A program made the position numbers and the translations under genes. The notes beneath the pieces were generated by a model that searched no databases, was not told the DNA's origin, and was given only the letters and a program-made list of their open reading frames with translations. Below are positions 1 to 9,468 of a stretch of DNA of 64,000 nt, piece by piece (positions within the stretch are counted from its first letter, which is position 1; each line of letters opens with the position of its first letter). Source of the stretch: Heyndrickxia shackletonii (GTDB lineage Bacteria; Bacillota; Bacilli; Bacillales; Bacillaceae_C); the NCBI RefSeq assembly GCF_001420715.1, contig NZ_LJJC01000015.1, forward strand, positions 522,242-586,241, written 5' to 3'.

Positions 1-127
1 CACGTTCAATATTCACATCACTTACTGCAACAATGGTTACTTCTTCTTTCAATTTTCGAAAAGCAGGTATGTGACGACCAACTGCTATTCCACCAACACC
101 AATAACACCCAAGCGTAACTTACTCAT
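1..127 (-). CDS. Gfo/Idh/MocA family oxidoreductase, N-terminal part only
   Basis: Only the first 42 codons lie inside the window; the gene continues beyond base 1. The start ATG (127-125) follows a GAGGTG ribosome site. The residues begin MSKLRLGVIGVGGIAVGRH, a Rossmann-fold GxGxxG dinucleotide site as in NAD(P)-dependent sugar or inositol dehydrogenases. It follows a second Gfo/Idh/MocA gene in the same direction with a 92-base gap, so both probably belong to one unit with the ThuA-like gene. The substrate cannot be told from this fragment. Confidence 0.8.
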   Translation of the reverse strand, partial: MSKLRLGVIGVGGIAVGRHIPAFRKLKEEVTIVAVSDVNIER

Positions 128-219
128 AAAAAACACCTCATTTCAAGAAAGTGATTAGACCACTTTTTTTGGCCATGGTTCTCCTTATTTTTTCATATTT
201 ATAGATTCTACAATGACTC

Positions 220-1248
220 TCATTTCACCTTTGTAATTTTGCCAGTTTCGCTGGACTCTAGTGCCGCAAGTATGACATTCAGCGATTTCATCCCTTCATA
301 CCCGTTAATTGGCACATCTGTATCGTCTACAAGACTATGAATAAATTGGTCTATCACATGGGAAGTATTTTGACCGCCATCCTCATTCGATTGGATTTTA
401 CCTAAATCGAACTTCTCCACTTCCCCGTTTTTATGTTGAATCACTAGGGAATAGTCTGGATCTTCCTCTAGACGTAAAATACCATTCTCACCATAGATTA
501 CCGTTGAGTTATCTTCTTTTGAAACATAGGACCAGCTTGCTGCAAGCGTACCGACAATTCCGCTTTCCGTCTTTAAAATACAAACCGCATTATCATCTAC
601 AGTTGAATTTTCTTTAGCCAATGTATCGACGAAAGCAGCAACCTCTACTATTTCTTCGTTTAAAATATAGCGAAGCAAATCTGTTTTATGAACCCCTAGA
701 TCCCCCATTGCTCCAATAAATGCTTTCTCTTTTTTAAAAAACCAACTGTCAGCACCGTCCACGCTCCAGCCTTCAGGACCGCCATGACCAAACGCAGTGC
801 GGAAGCTGTACACTTTTCCTAGCTTACCAGATTCAATGAATTCACGCGCCTTTTCATGAGAAGGAACAAATCGCTGATTATGAGCAATCATTAGTTTTTT
901 TCCGTTTTTTTCAGCAGCTTCTATCATTGCTTTTGTTTCAGCATCTGATGTGGCCATTGGCTTTTCACAGAGTACATGCTTTCCAGCGTTCAGAGCTGCA
1001 ATGGAGACTGGTGCATGCAGATAGTTTGGTGTACAAACACTGACAGCATCAATTTCTTCGTTTGCTAGAAGATCCTCATATTTGGTGTAAAATTTCGCAT
1101 CATATTTTTCAGCTTTTTCCTTTGCTCTTTCTTCGACAATATCGCATACTGCCACAATTTCGACATTCTGATTCGCTGCATATTCGGGTAAGTGGCGATG
1201 TCCAGCAATACTCCCGCAGCCAATTACGCCAACCTTTATTATTGTCAT
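220..1248 (-). CDS. Gfo/Idh/MocA family oxidoreductase
   Basis: A predicted NAD(P)-dependent dehydrogenase of 342 residues. The N-terminus reads TIIKVGVIGCGSIAGHRHLP (Rossmann GxGxxxG), then a typical 'CTPNYLHAP' stretch and the family's 'HVLCEKPMA' motif carrying the conserved lysine near residue 95; the C-terminal half is the GFO_IDH_MocA_C-type domain with 'GDLGVHKTDLLRY'. The frame stays open 15 codons further upstream, but AAGGAGG sits 8 bases before the ATG at 1248, so I start there. It lies between a ThuA-like gene and another Gfo/Idh/MocA gene, a common pairing in sugar or polyol catabolism. Substrate unknown. Confidence 0.9.
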   Translation of the reverse strand: MTIIKVGVIGCGSIAGHRHLPEYAANQNVEIVAVCDIVEERAKEKAEKYDAKFYTKYEDLLANEEIDAVSVCTPNYLHAPVSIAALNAGKHVLCEKPMATSDAETKAMIEAAEKNGKKLMIAHNQRFVPSHEKAREFIESGKLGKVYSFRTAFGHGGPEGWSVDGADSWFFKKEKAFIGAMGDLGVHKTDLLRYILNEEIVEVAAFVDTLAKENSTVDDNAVCILKTESGIVGTLAASWSYVSKEDNSTVIYGENGILRLEEDPDYSLVIQHKNGEVEKFDLGKIQSNEDGGQNTSHVIDQFIHSLVDDTDVPINGYEGMKSLNVILAALESSETGKITKVK

Positions 1249-1345
1249 TTGGCATTCCTCCTTAAGATTGGAAAGCGGTTTGACTTCCTTCATTCTTGCT
1301 CAAGGTGATATCTACCGCTTCTATAAAATTATGAGATTAGCTCTG

Positions 1346-2068
1346 CTATTTTTTTGAAATTTCCTCTAATGGCTTGGCATTTCCATATACAGGTCTTGCA
1401 TGGTCTACAGGTGCAGCCCACTTAACAGCGTTTGTAATAACTTTTTGAATTTCTTCATTATGATAAGTTGGATATGTTTCATGCCCAGGTCGGAAGTAGA
1501 AAACTTTGCCGTTTCCGCGTCGATATGTACATCCGCTGCGGAACACCTCTCCGCCTTCAAACCAGCTCAAGAAAATAAGCTCATCCGGTGCAGGTACATC
1601 AAAATGCTCACCGTACATTTCTTCTTTTTCTAATTCAATATATTGATTTAATCCCGCTACAATCGGATGACTTGGATCTACAACCCAAAGTCTTTCACGA
1701 TCGTCTGCTTCACGCCATTTCAGGTCGCAGGATGTTCCCATTAATTTTTTAAATACCTTTGAAAAATGGCCAGAGTGTAGAACAATTAACCCCATACCAT
1801 CTAAAACTCTTGAAACAACTTTATTTACCGTTTCATCTGACACCTCATCATGTGCAATATGTCCCCACCATACAAGAACATCTGTGTTTGCTAATACTTC
1901 ATCCGTTAATCCATGCTCCGGTTCATCTAATGTTGCTGTTTTAACATCGAAGCCCCCTTTTTCTAAAAAAGCAGAAATAGCTCCGTGAATTCCATTTGGA
2001 TATATACCGGCTACCACTGGATTTTTCTTTTCATGTCGATTTTCATTCCAGACTGTAACTTTTACCAT
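1346..2068 (-). CDS. ThuA-like domain protein (trehalose-utilization type)
   Basis: A 240-residue cytoplasmic protein of the ThuA family, which has a class I glutamine-amidotransferase-like fold. Visible family features are '[14 protein letters not shown]', '[14 protein letters not shown]', '[19 protein letters not shown]' and '[18 protein letters not shown]'. Family members accompany Gfo/Idh/MocA dehydrogenases and are linked to trehalose or 3-keto-sugar metabolism. Here the gene precedes two such dehydrogenases and lies downstream of the maltodextrin cluster, from which a terminator separates it. An AAGGAG site lies before the ATG. The exact reaction is unknown. Confidence 0.85.
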   Translation of the reverse strand: MVKVTVWNENRHEKKNPVVAGIYPNGIHGAISAFLEKGGFDVKTATLDEPEHGLTDEVLANTDVLVWWGHIAHDEVSDETVNKVVSRVLDGMGLIVLHSGHFSKVFKKLMGTSCDLKWREADDRERLWVVDPSHPIVAGLNQYIELEKEEMYGEHFDVPAPDELIFLSWFEGGEVFRSGCTYRRGNGKVFYFRPGHETYPTYHNEEIQKVITNAVKWAAPVDHARPVYGNAKPLEEISKK

Positions 2069-2191
2069 AAAAAAACACTCCTTTTTAAGTATGAATTTAG
2101 TGAGATAAGAAGCCCTGTCCCTAAATATATGACTTTCTAATTAATGTATGCGAATGAAAGATTCTAAAATAATTAAATTTGCAGATCAATT

Positions 2192-2226
2192 TTATTAAAA
2201 AATGGAAAGAACAATCTTTCCATTTA
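2192..2226 (-). terminator. Rho-independent terminator after lacI-type gene
   Basis: An 11-bp stem (AAATGGAAAGA / TCTTTCCATTT) with a 4-base loop, followed on the minus strand by a T-rich run. It ends the maltodextrin operon after the LacI regulator and separates it from the ThuA/oxidoreductase genes. Confidence 0.75.
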
Positions 2227-2238
2227 GTTTTTCTTGCT

Positions 2239-3261
2239 TTATCTATAAGGAGCGCTCGACATTCTATCGATTATTTTATGAGGAATAATGATTCGTTCGG
2301 GCTTTTTATCTTCATTTTCAAGAGTATCTAATAAGCAATCTGCCGCTCTGTATCCTAATTGAAAAATATTGATATCAACACTTGTTAACGGCGGATTGGA
2401 CAATTCAGCAAGCATCACATTATTAAAGCTCACTACAGAAACATCATCCGGCACGGATATACCTTTTTCAGACAGCATTCCCAGTACGCCAAGAGCCATT
2501 AAATCATCCATTACGACAAAGGCAGTTGGCGGTTCCGCTAATGCCATTAGAGCTTCAACCGCACCGCTTCCACCTTCTTTTAAAAATTCCTCATGAACAA
2601 TATAATCCTCACGAAAGGGTATGTTCGCATTCCGTAAAGCCCTTTCATAACCGAGTAGCCGATCTGTTGTCATAACGAGATTAAGACTGCCTCCAATAAA
2701 CGCTATTCGTTCATGCCCCAAATCTATTAAGTGCTTCGTTAATTCCCCTGCAGCCCGGTAATTATCATTATCCACATGGGAGATTTTATTTTCATATTTA
2801 TATGGCTTTCCTACAACAGTAAATGGAAAGTGCGAAGAATACAAATATTCGACTATTTTATCATCCATACTGGTTGAAAGAAGAATGATTCCATCTACCC
2901 GTCTTCCTTGCACCATTTCTACTACTCCATCAAAAATTTCCGCTTCATTCATACCTGTGGAAATATAGAGCGCAAAACCTTTTTCGTGGGCCTTTGTACT
3001 AATTCCTCTGATGACTTCCGGAAAGAAAGGGTTTTGAAACGCCTTATCTGCGGAACTCGGCATTACAAGACCTAAAGCCTGTGTAGATCGGGCAGCTAGA
3101 CTTCTTGCATTTATATTGGGATGATATCCTAAATAGTCCATTGCATCCCTGACCTTTTTTTTCGTGGAGTCACTAATTCGCGGATTATTCGCAATGACCC
3201 TCGAGACTGTTGATGGAGCAACCCCAGCTAATTTTGCTACATCTTTAATTGTAACTGTCAT
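2239..3261 (-). CDS. LacI family transcriptional regulator (MalR/MdxR-like)
   Basis: A 340-residue repressor. The N-terminal LacI helix-turn-helix is clear ('TIKDVAKLAGVAPSTVSRVI', hinge 'HPNINARSLAARST'), followed by a periplasmic-binding-protein-like sugar domain with 'PFFPEVIRGIS', 'GHERIAFIGG' and 'PPLTSVDI'. The gene starts 30 bases after the GH31 glucosidase stop and ends the maltodextrin operon, so it is probably the pathway regulator. Its likely targets are the two LacI-type palindromes between the binding-protein gene and the divergent amylase gene (9421-9476). GGGGAGG precedes the ATG. The inducer is unproven but probably maltose or a maltodextrin. Confidence 0.9.
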   Translation of the reverse strand: MTVTIKDVAKLAGVAPSTVSRVIANNPRISDSTKKKVRDAMDYLGYHPNINARSLAARSTQALGLVMPSSADKAFQNPFFPEVIRGISTKAHEKGFALYISTGMNEAEIFDGVVEMVQGRRVDGIILLSTSMDDKIVEYLYSSHFPFTVVGKPYKYENKISHVDNDNYRAAGELTKHLIDLGHERIAFIGGSLNLVMTTDRLLGYERALRNANIPFREDYIVHEEFLKEGGSGAVEALMALAEPPTAFVVMDDLMALGVLGMLSEKGISVPDDVSVVSFNNVMLAELSNPPLTSVDINIFQLGYRAADCLLDTLENEDKKPERIIIPHKIIDRMSSAPYR

Positions 3262-3291
3262 GCTACCCTCCCCTTTTCATAAGTTAGTATT

Positions 3292-5661
3292 CTAGATAGA
3301 TGCTTGAAATATCGCAGTTCCCTTTTGTTCATCTAAATCTATTTCTATTTTCTTTTCATTAAATATTACTTCTATTTCCTCCGCCACACCATGAAGGTGG
3401 AACTCAAGCGTTCTCCAGCTTGGTTGATAAACACTGTGTAAATCTTCCATGTTTATTGTAATCGTTTTACTATGGAAATGACAGCGAAATTCCTTCATTA
3501 AGTAAGCACCATTCTCATATTCAAATGTCTTTCCGTCATCATCATAAAGTCTATATTTACTAGAACCATTTTCCGTTTTATAAATATGGATTTCCATCTT
3601 TTCCAATGATTCAGAAGTGTTCCTTATATACTTGCCATGCGAAAGGATTGATCCCTCTTTTACAAAAATCGGTAATGTGTCAAGGGAAGCCTCTGCCATT
3701 ATGTGAGCATTCCCTTCATAAAGTTTATTTGTCCAGTAATCATACCAATTTCCTTCTGGCAAATAGACAATACGATGATTGGTAGTAGGGCTCAAAATCG
3801 GTGCAATAATAACATTTTCGCCAATTAAAAATTGGTCGGAAAGATTAAAGGTGTTAGGGTCATTTGGATATTCCATCAATAAAGGTCTCATAACTGGTAT
3901 GCCTGTTTCACTCGCCTTATAGAATAAGGTATATAAATGCGGCAGCCATTTATACCTTAATTGAATATACTTCTTCACCACATTCTCAATCGTTTCTCCG
4001 AACGACCATGGCTCCTGTCTGACGGTATCAAGTCCGCTGTGATTTCGAAAATATGGTGTAAAAACGCCGAACTGTGTCCAACGGGCAAGCAATTCTCCAG
4101 TTGCATCATGAGCAAATCCGCCAACATCCGGTCCTGTAAACGGTACACCGGAAATTCCAAGGTTCATGCACATTGGCAATGCCATCGCCAAATGCTCCCA
4201 AAAACTACGGTTATCGCCAGTCCAAACTGCTCCATAACGTTGAACTCCTGCATATCCTGCTCTCGTTAGTAAGAATGGGCGATTTCCTTTATTTTGCTGC
4301 TTTAACGCATTATAAGTTGCTTCACCCATTAAAAGCCCGTACACATTATGCATTTCTCTATGGGTTTTGGGATTCCCGTCATTTCCGTGCATAACTTTAA
4401 CATCCATCGTCTTTGTTTCATTAAATACCGCTGGTTCATTCATATCATTCCATATGCCTTCAATTCCTAAATCTGTATAGAAGCGGTGCTTCTCTCCCCA
4501 CCATTCTCTTGTTTTAGTTTTAGTGAAATCAGGGAAGGCACTATTTCCAGGCCATACATCTCCGTGATAGATTGCTCCGTCCATATATTTGCAAAAATGA
4601 TTACCATATATCCCCTCTTGATAGGTTTGGTATTCAGGATCCTCTTTCACCCCTGGATCCACTATTGGGACAACTTTAATACCTGATTTTTTCAAATCAG
4701 AAATAAGTTGTTTTGGATTCGGAAAACGTTCTAAATCAAATGTAAACACACGATATCCATCCATGTAGTGGATATCAAGATAGATGGCATCAACAGGAAT
4801 GCCCTTTTCCATAAAGGTTGCTGCTAATTCACGAACCTCTTGCTCTGTTTCATAGCTATAACGGGATTGATGATAACCAAGCGCCCATTTAGGCGGTATC
4901 GGCATTCTTCCTGTTAAAGTTGTATATTGTTCCAGTACATCTTTTGGGGTTGGGCCCGCTAAGACAAAATAATCGATTTGTCCCCCTTCTGCCCAAAAGG
5001 AATAGCAATCCTGTTCACTCTTCATATCAAACACGGTTTTATACGTATTATCGAAAAAGATTCCATGTGCATTCCCATCACGAAGCGTCATGAAGTATGG
5101 AATAGACTCATATAACGCATCAATTTCCGGATTATGCGGGGCATATACATCACTGTTCCACATTGTCATCTTTTCTCCACGCTTATCTAGAAAGCTTGTT
5201 TTTTCCCCAAATCCATAGAAATGATCATTTTCTTGCATATCCTTAAAACATATAACTTCCTTTTGCTCATTGAAGCCCATTCCACGTTCGCTTTCTCCAA
5301 CCAGCAGTCTGTCGTCTATTGAAAACACATTGATTCGGAGCGGTGATTTTTGGATCATCATTTTAAGATTGTTGCTCGTAATATAAAGATGATCACGCTC
5401 CTCTTGAACCTGAAAGAAAACATCTCTAGGACCTGTGATTAAAGCAAAGCTGCTTGTCATTATTGGTTTTTGAAAAGGATTCATGACAACCCGAATGATA
5501 TCCTCTCTGTAAAGGACAATATTTACATACCCTTGCTCACATTTTATTTCTATGAAACTCCCATTTTGTTCATATGCTTCAAACGAACCGATGTCTCGGT
5601 ATGGAGTATCCTTTAATTGTTTCTTATTTCCTGGATGGATGGCAAAGCTGGTATCCTGCAT
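3292..5661 (-). CDS. Alpha-glucosidase, glycoside hydrolase family 31
   Basis: A 789-residue GH31 enzyme releasing glucose from non-reducing alpha-glucosidic ends; no signal peptide, so cytoplasmic. An N-terminal galactose-mutarotase-like domain leads into the barrel. The nucleophile motif is 'GIWNDMNEPAVF' (Asp406) and the acid/base motif 'WTGDNRSFWEHL' (Asp483). Other landmarks are 'PPKWALGYHQSRYSY' and 'IPVDAIYLDIHYMDGY'. Downstream of the maltodextrin permeases, it probably hydrolyses imported oligosaccharides. In B. subtilis the analogous locus carries a GH13 enzyme (MalL), so use of GH31 here differs. AGGAGG precedes the ATG. Confidence 0.93.
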   Translation of the reverse strand: MQDTSFAIHPGNKKQLKDTPYRDIGSFEAYEQNGSFIEIKCEQGYVNIVLYREDIIRVVMNPFQKPIMTSSFALITGPRDVFFQVQEERDHLYITSNNLKMMIQKSPLRINVFSIDDRLLVGESERGMGFNEQKEVICFKDMQENDHFYGFGEKTSFLDKRGEKMTMWNSDVYAPHNPEIDALYESIPYFMTLRDGNAHGIFFDNTYKTVFDMKSEQDCYSFWAEGGQIDYFVLAGPTPKDVLEQYTTLTGRMPIPPKWALGYHQSRYSYETEQEVRELAATFMEKGIPVDAIYLDIHYMDGYRVFTFDLERFPNPKQLISDLKKSGIKVVPIVDPGVKEDPEYQTYQEGIYGNHFCKYMDGAIYHGDVWPGNSAFPDFTKTKTREWWGEKHRFYTDLGIEGIWNDMNEPAVFNETKTMDVKVMHGNDGNPKTHREMHNVYGLLMGEATYNALKQQNKGNRPFLLTRAGYAGVQRYGAVWTGDNRSFWEHLAMALPMCMNLGISGVPFTGPDVGGFAHDATGELLARWTQFGVFTPYFRNHSGLDTVRQEPWSFGETIENVVKKYIQLRYKWLPHLYTLFYKASETGIPVMRPLLMEYPNDPNTFNLSDQFLIGENVIIAPILSPTTNHRIVYLPEGNWYDYWTNKLYEGNAHIMAEASLDTLPIFVKEGSILSHGKYIRNTSESLEKMEIHIYKTENGSSKYRLYDDDGKTFEYENGAYLMKEFRCHFHSKTITINMEDLHSVYQPSWRTLEFHLHGVAEEIEVIFNEKKIEIDLDEQKGTAIFQASI

Positions 5662-5757
5662 GGTGTATACCTCCTATTTTCGTAAAGCTATTTTCAAAGA
5701 GGTTATTTCTATTGAAAAATGCGTTTTTCTAATTAATTTCTAAAAATATAAAATGGT

Positions 5758-6600
5758 TTACCCTTTTGTTCCCCCGGCAGTTAAACCAGAAATGAGATAT
5801 TTCTGCAGGGATAAAAATAAGATAGAAATAGGAATTGCGATGAGCACAGCACCTGCAGCAAATGTTGTAAATTCATTTCCGAATTGTTTCGCCACTAATT
5901 GGTAAAGCCCAACAGCAAGGGTATATTTATCTTCTGACCGCAATAAAACGCCTGCAATAATAAAATCCGTAAAGGGAGAAATAAAGCTGAACAAGGCGAT
6001 AACGGCCAAAATAGGCTTGGCAAGCGGCAAAATTATTTGCCAGAAGATCCTGAAGTGGCCAGCACCATCCATTCTTGCAGATTCATCTAATTCCTTAGGA
6101 ATCGTATCAAAATACCCCTTCGCCAACCATGTGTTCATAGGAAGAAGTCCACCTACATAGAACAAAATGAGCCCAATATGTTTATCAATTAAATGTGTTT
6201 CTAATGCTAATACATAAATCGCAATAAGGGCAGCGAAGTTTGGAATCATTTGCAAAATCAAAAAGGTCATTAAGCTGTATTTTCTTCCTTTGAAACGGTA
6301 TCTAGAGAAGGAATATCCCATTAGGGCTATCATGAAAACGGCTAAAACCATCGTGAAAAAACAAATTTTTAACGTATTCCAATACCAAAGTAAATATTGG
6401 CTCTTATCCAAATCAAATAATTCTTTGTAATGTGAAAAGGTGGCATTCTTTGGAATAATCGAAGATCCAGATAAACTATCTCCGGGATTTAAGGAAGATC
6501 CAACAATCCACAAGATAGGGTAAATAATCATGACCGCAACTATCGCCAAAATAATATAGGTTAAAGTTAAACGAATGAATTTTTGTTTTTTTATACTCAT
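5758..6600 (-). CDS. mdxG: Maltodextrin ABC transporter permease (MalG/MdxG type)
   Basis: A 280-residue inner-membrane permease with about six membrane helices and the binding-protein-dependent transport motif that docks the ATPase ('ELDESARMDGAGHFRIFWQIILPLAKP', EAA-type loop). The C-terminus 'ISGLTAGGTKG' is typical of MalG proteins. It begins directly after the stop of the MalF-type gene, whose end carries the GAGGA ribosome site, so the two are translationally coupled. No dedicated ATPase gene lies in this cluster; a shared MsmX-type ATPase encoded elsewhere is likely, as in B. subtilis. Confidence 0.9.
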   Translation of the reverse strand: MSIKKQKFIRLTLTYIILAIVAVMIIYPILWIVGSSLNPGDSLSGSSIIPKNATFSHYKELFDLDKSQYLLWYWNTLKICFFTMVLAVFMIALMGYSFSRYRFKGRKYSLMTFLILQMIPNFAALIAIYVLALETHLIDKHIGLILFYVGGLLPMNTWLAKGYFDTIPKELDESARMDGAGHFRIFWQIILPLAKPILAVIALFSFISPFTDFIIAGVLLRSEDKYTLAVGLYQLVAKQFGNEFTTFAAGAVLIAIPISILFLSLQKYLISGLTAGGTKG

Positions 6601-7884
6601 TTACATCATATCCTCTTCTTGGAATGATTTCGTTCTTCTAAACTGCCAAATCGCTACACTAATAACAATGATCGATAGAATCAGTGTAATAGCAGCTGCT
6701 TTCGCATATTGCTTCGTTTCAAGTGTTAAATTGTAAATCCATGAAATTAATATATCTGTGCCGCCGGCTGTCTGGCCCGGAACCGCTGGACCACCGCCGT
6801 TAAATAAATAGATAATATTAAAGTTATTAAAATTAAATGTATATTGAGTGATCAGAATCGGAGCGATAGAAAATAATATCATCGGCAACGTAATTCTTTT
6901 AAATTGCTGCCAAATAGTCGCACCATCCACGGTTGCAGCTTCATACAATTCGCCTGGAATCGATTGTAATACTCCTGTTACCATTGCAAAGATAAAAGGG
7001 AAACCGAGCCAGGACTGGATCATAATTAAGGCAACTTTCGTCCAGAATGGATTTGTTAGCCATGGAATTGGGTCAATACCGAAAAATGCTAAAATATCGT
7101 TATTAATGGTTCCAAAAGTATCATTAAACATCCCGGCAAATACAAGTATCGAAACAAATGCCGGAACAGCCCAAGGTAAAATTAAAATCGTTCGAAAAAG
7201 TTTCTTGAATTTTAAATCCTTTTGGTTTACAAGAACCGCTAAAAATATTCCGATAGCGATTTGAAAGGTCGTTGCAACAAATGTCCAAATGACAGTCCAT
7301 GAAAAAACATCAATAAATGTAGATCTCCAAATATTTAACTTTACGATATCTGTAAAGTTTTTAAAGCCAACCCAATCTACTAACTTTGCAGGCGGAGAAT
7401 GATATAAATCATAATTAGTAAATGCTAACAAAACCACAAACAATATTGGAAAAATAACTACAAAGATTAATAGAAACATACCAGGAGATATAATTAAATA
7501 AGGAAACCCTTTATCTACTACATTGCGATACTGCTGACGTAAGGTAGTTAACTGGATACCATGATCCCTCTTTTTCCCGTTATGAAAAGCATCATAAAAA
7601 TTAAAGGCATATAGACCTAATCCAAATACGACAACAATAAGTGCTAGGATTCCTTCGATTAATAAAAAGATGGAATTATCTCTAGGCACCTCTACTCCTA
7701 AAGTCACAATTCCCCATAACCCCATGTTTAAAAGATCCTTAAAAACTACAATGAATGAAAAAGAAAGAATGAATAAAATAATTCCTTTAATATATTGTCG
7801 ATTATAAATTTGACCAAACCCCGGGATTATAGACAAAGCTACAGCAGATTTCTGATGTTTTGATTGACTTACTTCCATTTCCAT
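6601..7884 (-). CDS. mdxF: Maltodextrin ABC transporter permease (MalF/MdxF type)
   Basis: A 427-residue MalF-type permease. The first ~130 residues hold extra membrane segments ('IPGFGQIYNRQYIKGIILFILSF' region), as in Bacillus MdxF, before the ABC permease domain with its EAA loop ('ELYEAATVDGATIWQQFKRITLP'). A GGGGAG site precedes a TTG at 7890 and ATGs at 7884 and 7878; I chose 7884. It pairs with the next gene as a heterodimeric channel. A 220-base gap with an attenuator-like hairpin separates it from the binding-protein gene, which should lower its expression relative to that gene. Confidence 0.88.
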   Translation of the reverse strand: MEMEVSQSKHQKSAVALSIIPGFGQIYNRQYIKGIILFILSFSFIVVFKDLLNMGLWGIVTLGVEVPRDNSIFLLIEGILALIVVVFGLGLYAFNFYDAFHNGKKRDHGIQLTTLRQQYRNVVDKGFPYLIISPGMFLLIFVVIFPILFVVLLAFTNYDLYHSPPAKLVDWVGFKNFTDIVKLNIWRSTFIDVFSWTVIWTFVATTFQIAIGIFLAVLVNQKDLKFKKLFRTILILPWAVPAFVSILVFAGMFNDTFGTINNDILAFFGIDPIPWLTNPFWTKVALIMIQSWLGFPFIFAMVTGVLQSIPGELYEAATVDGATIWQQFKRITLPMILFSIAPILITQYTFNFNNFNIIYLFNGGGPAVPGQTAGGTDILISWIYNLTLETKQYAKAAAITLILSIIVISVAIWQFRRTKSFQEEDMM

Positions 7885-8057
7885 GTACAAACCCGCTCCC
7901 CTTTCTTCATAATATGTAAGTGAAACATTAGCATCTAGAGGTTCATACCAACCCTCAAAAGAGCTTTACATGCAAACCTCCTTTTGGGGTCTTTTGTTGC
8001 CATTTAATTAAAGAACGACTAAGTGCCCTATATGTTTTTTTATGGAGCATTGATTTA

Positions 8058-8096
8058 AAAATTTGAAGCAGCGCCTCAAGAAAGAGGCACCGCTTT
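8058..8096 (-). terminator. Attenuator-like hairpin between mdxE-type and mdxF-type genes
   Basis: On the minus strand AAGCGGTGCCTC pairs with GAGGCGCTGCTT (12 positions, one wobble or mismatch, 6-base loop), followed by CAAATTTTTAAA. This position, after the solute-binding gene and before the permeases, is usual for a leaky terminator or mRNA-stabilising hairpin that keeps binding protein in excess. Confidence 0.6.
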
Positions 8097-8111
8097 ACCA
8101 CTCATTTATCC

Positions 8112-9383
8112 TTATTTTGTTGAAGCTATTTTCTCATTAATGGTTTTTACAGCATCATCAAGTGATTTCTTAGCATCTTGCTTGTTTGTTGCAATTAATT
8201 GAAGAGAAGTCGCCATTGGTTCCCAAACTTGACCCATTTCCGGTATGTTTGGCATTGGAACCCCACGTTCAGATTGAACTGCAACAGCATTTGCACCTTC
8301 ATTATCTTTTATAATCGAGTCTTCCATTAAAGATTTAACAGGAGGGATCTCCCCAGTTTTTTCATAACGAATTTTTGCATTTTCAGGATTTGCCAGCCAT
8401 TCTACTAGCTTTGTAGCCCACTCTTTGTTCTTAGAGAAGGCAGATACTTGCCAGCCTTTAACACCTACAAATGTTTTTGGATATTCGCCATTCGGTAATT
8501 TAGGCAGTGGTGCAACACCAAAATCAATTTTTGCATTTTGCAGACCTTGGAATGCCCATGGACCATCCATTTCAGATGCCACTTTTCCATCATTCATAAG
8601 CCCGTCTTTTGCAGAACCGCCACTTTTGCCAACGATTCCTTTCGGAAATAATCCTTCTTTATACCATTTTCCAATATATTCAGCACCAGTAAGTGCTCCA
8701 TCGTTGTTTAAACCAATGTCCTTAGCATCTAATGTACCGCCATTGTTTTTAAATACATATCCACCATTACCAGCCATAATTGCGTTAGCAAAGTAGAAGT
8801 TATCCCAAAGTGCTAAAAATCCATATTTCCCACCCTTTGTAAAATCTTTAGCAAATGTATACAGTTCATCAAAGGTTTCAGGAGCTTTTTTCATGTACTT
8901 TTTGTTATAAATAAATACTGGTGTTTCTGTAGCTTTTGGTAATCCGTATAATTTTCCATTATAAGTTTCTGCTTGAATAGAAGATTCTGTGTAAAGGTCA
9001 AGAACGGACTGGTCCACTTTAATCGGCGCAAGAAGGCCTTGTGTTGCTAATGCCCCAAGCTGATCGTGTGGAAGAGTCAAAACGTCTGGACCTGTTCCTG
9101 CTTGACCATCAAGCGGTAGCTGCTTTTGCATTTCATCCGCCATGCCAAGTTCCTTGTACTCTACTTTAATACCATATTTTTCTTCAAAACTTTTAATTGC
9201 AGGCTCTAATGCTACGCCTCTTTTTTTATCTTCCCAAACAAGTAATTTTTCAGGTTTCTTAGTATCCTCTGCTTTCTTTCCTCCATCAGATGCACTGCCG
9301 CTGCTCGAATCCTTTGGCCCACATGCTGCCAGCATTCCAACCATAAGTGCAAGAGTAAACACTAATGCTAAAAACTTCTTCAA
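8112..9383 (-). CDS. mdxE: Maltodextrin-binding lipoprotein (MdxE/MalE type)
   Basis: A 423-residue extracellular solute-binding lipoprotein. The signal peptide ends in the lipobox 'LAAC' near residue 21, followed by a low-complexity linker, then a family 1 binding-protein fold ('LLVWEDKKRGVALEPAIKSFEEKYGIKV', 'GPDVLTLPHDQLGALATQGLLAPI', 'EMDGPWAFQGL'). Translation starts at TTG (9383), 8 bases after AAGGGGGA; there is no nearer ATG. It is the first gene of the maltodextrin operon; the minus-strand promoter and two LacI-type operators lie just upstream. Confidence 0.92.
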   Translation of the reverse strand: MKKFLALVFTLALMVGMLAACGPKDSSSGSASDGGKKAEDTKKPEKLLVWEDKKRGVALEPAIKSFEEKYGIKVEYKELGMADEMQKQLPLDGQAGTGPDVLTLPHDQLGALATQGLLAPIKVDQSVLDLYTESSIQAETYNGKLYGLPKATETPVFIYNKKYMKKAPETFDELYTFAKDFTKGGKYGFLALWDNFYFANAIMAGNGGYVFKNNGGTLDAKDIGLNNDGALTGAEYIGKWYKEGLFPKGIVGKSGGSAKDGLMNDGKVASEMDGPWAFQGLQNAKIDFGVAPLPKLPNGEYPKTFVGVKGWQVSAFSKNKEWATKLVEWLANPENAKIRYEKTGEIPPVKSLMEDSIIKDNEGANAVAVQSERGVPMPNIPEMGQVWEPMATSLQLIATNKQDAKKSLDDAVKTINEKIASTK

Positions 9384-9420
9384 AGTAATTTCCCCCTTGT
9401 TTTTAAAAATAGAAAACTAT

Positions 9421-9432
9421 GAAAACGTTTGC
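9421..9432. promoter_or_regulatory. LacI/cre-type operator 1, mdx-amylase divergent region
   Basis: GAAAACGTTTGC, centred on the CG at 9426/9427, matches LacI-family and CcpA half-sites. It lies at the expected transcription start of the minus-strand operon, just downstream of a TATAAT -10 (9444-9439). Confidence 0.6.
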
Positions 9433-9438
9433 ACTATT

Positions 9439-9468
9439 ATTATATATTCAGACATTTAGAAAAAGCAA
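9439..9468 (-). promoter_or_regulatory. Predicted sigma-A promoter of the maltodextrin operon
   Basis: Reading the minus strand, TTGCTT (9468-9463) lies 18 bases before TATAAT (9444-9439). The -35 overlaps operator 2 and the start region overlaps operator 1, a good arrangement for repression by the LacI regulator of the operon. Confidence 0.55.
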
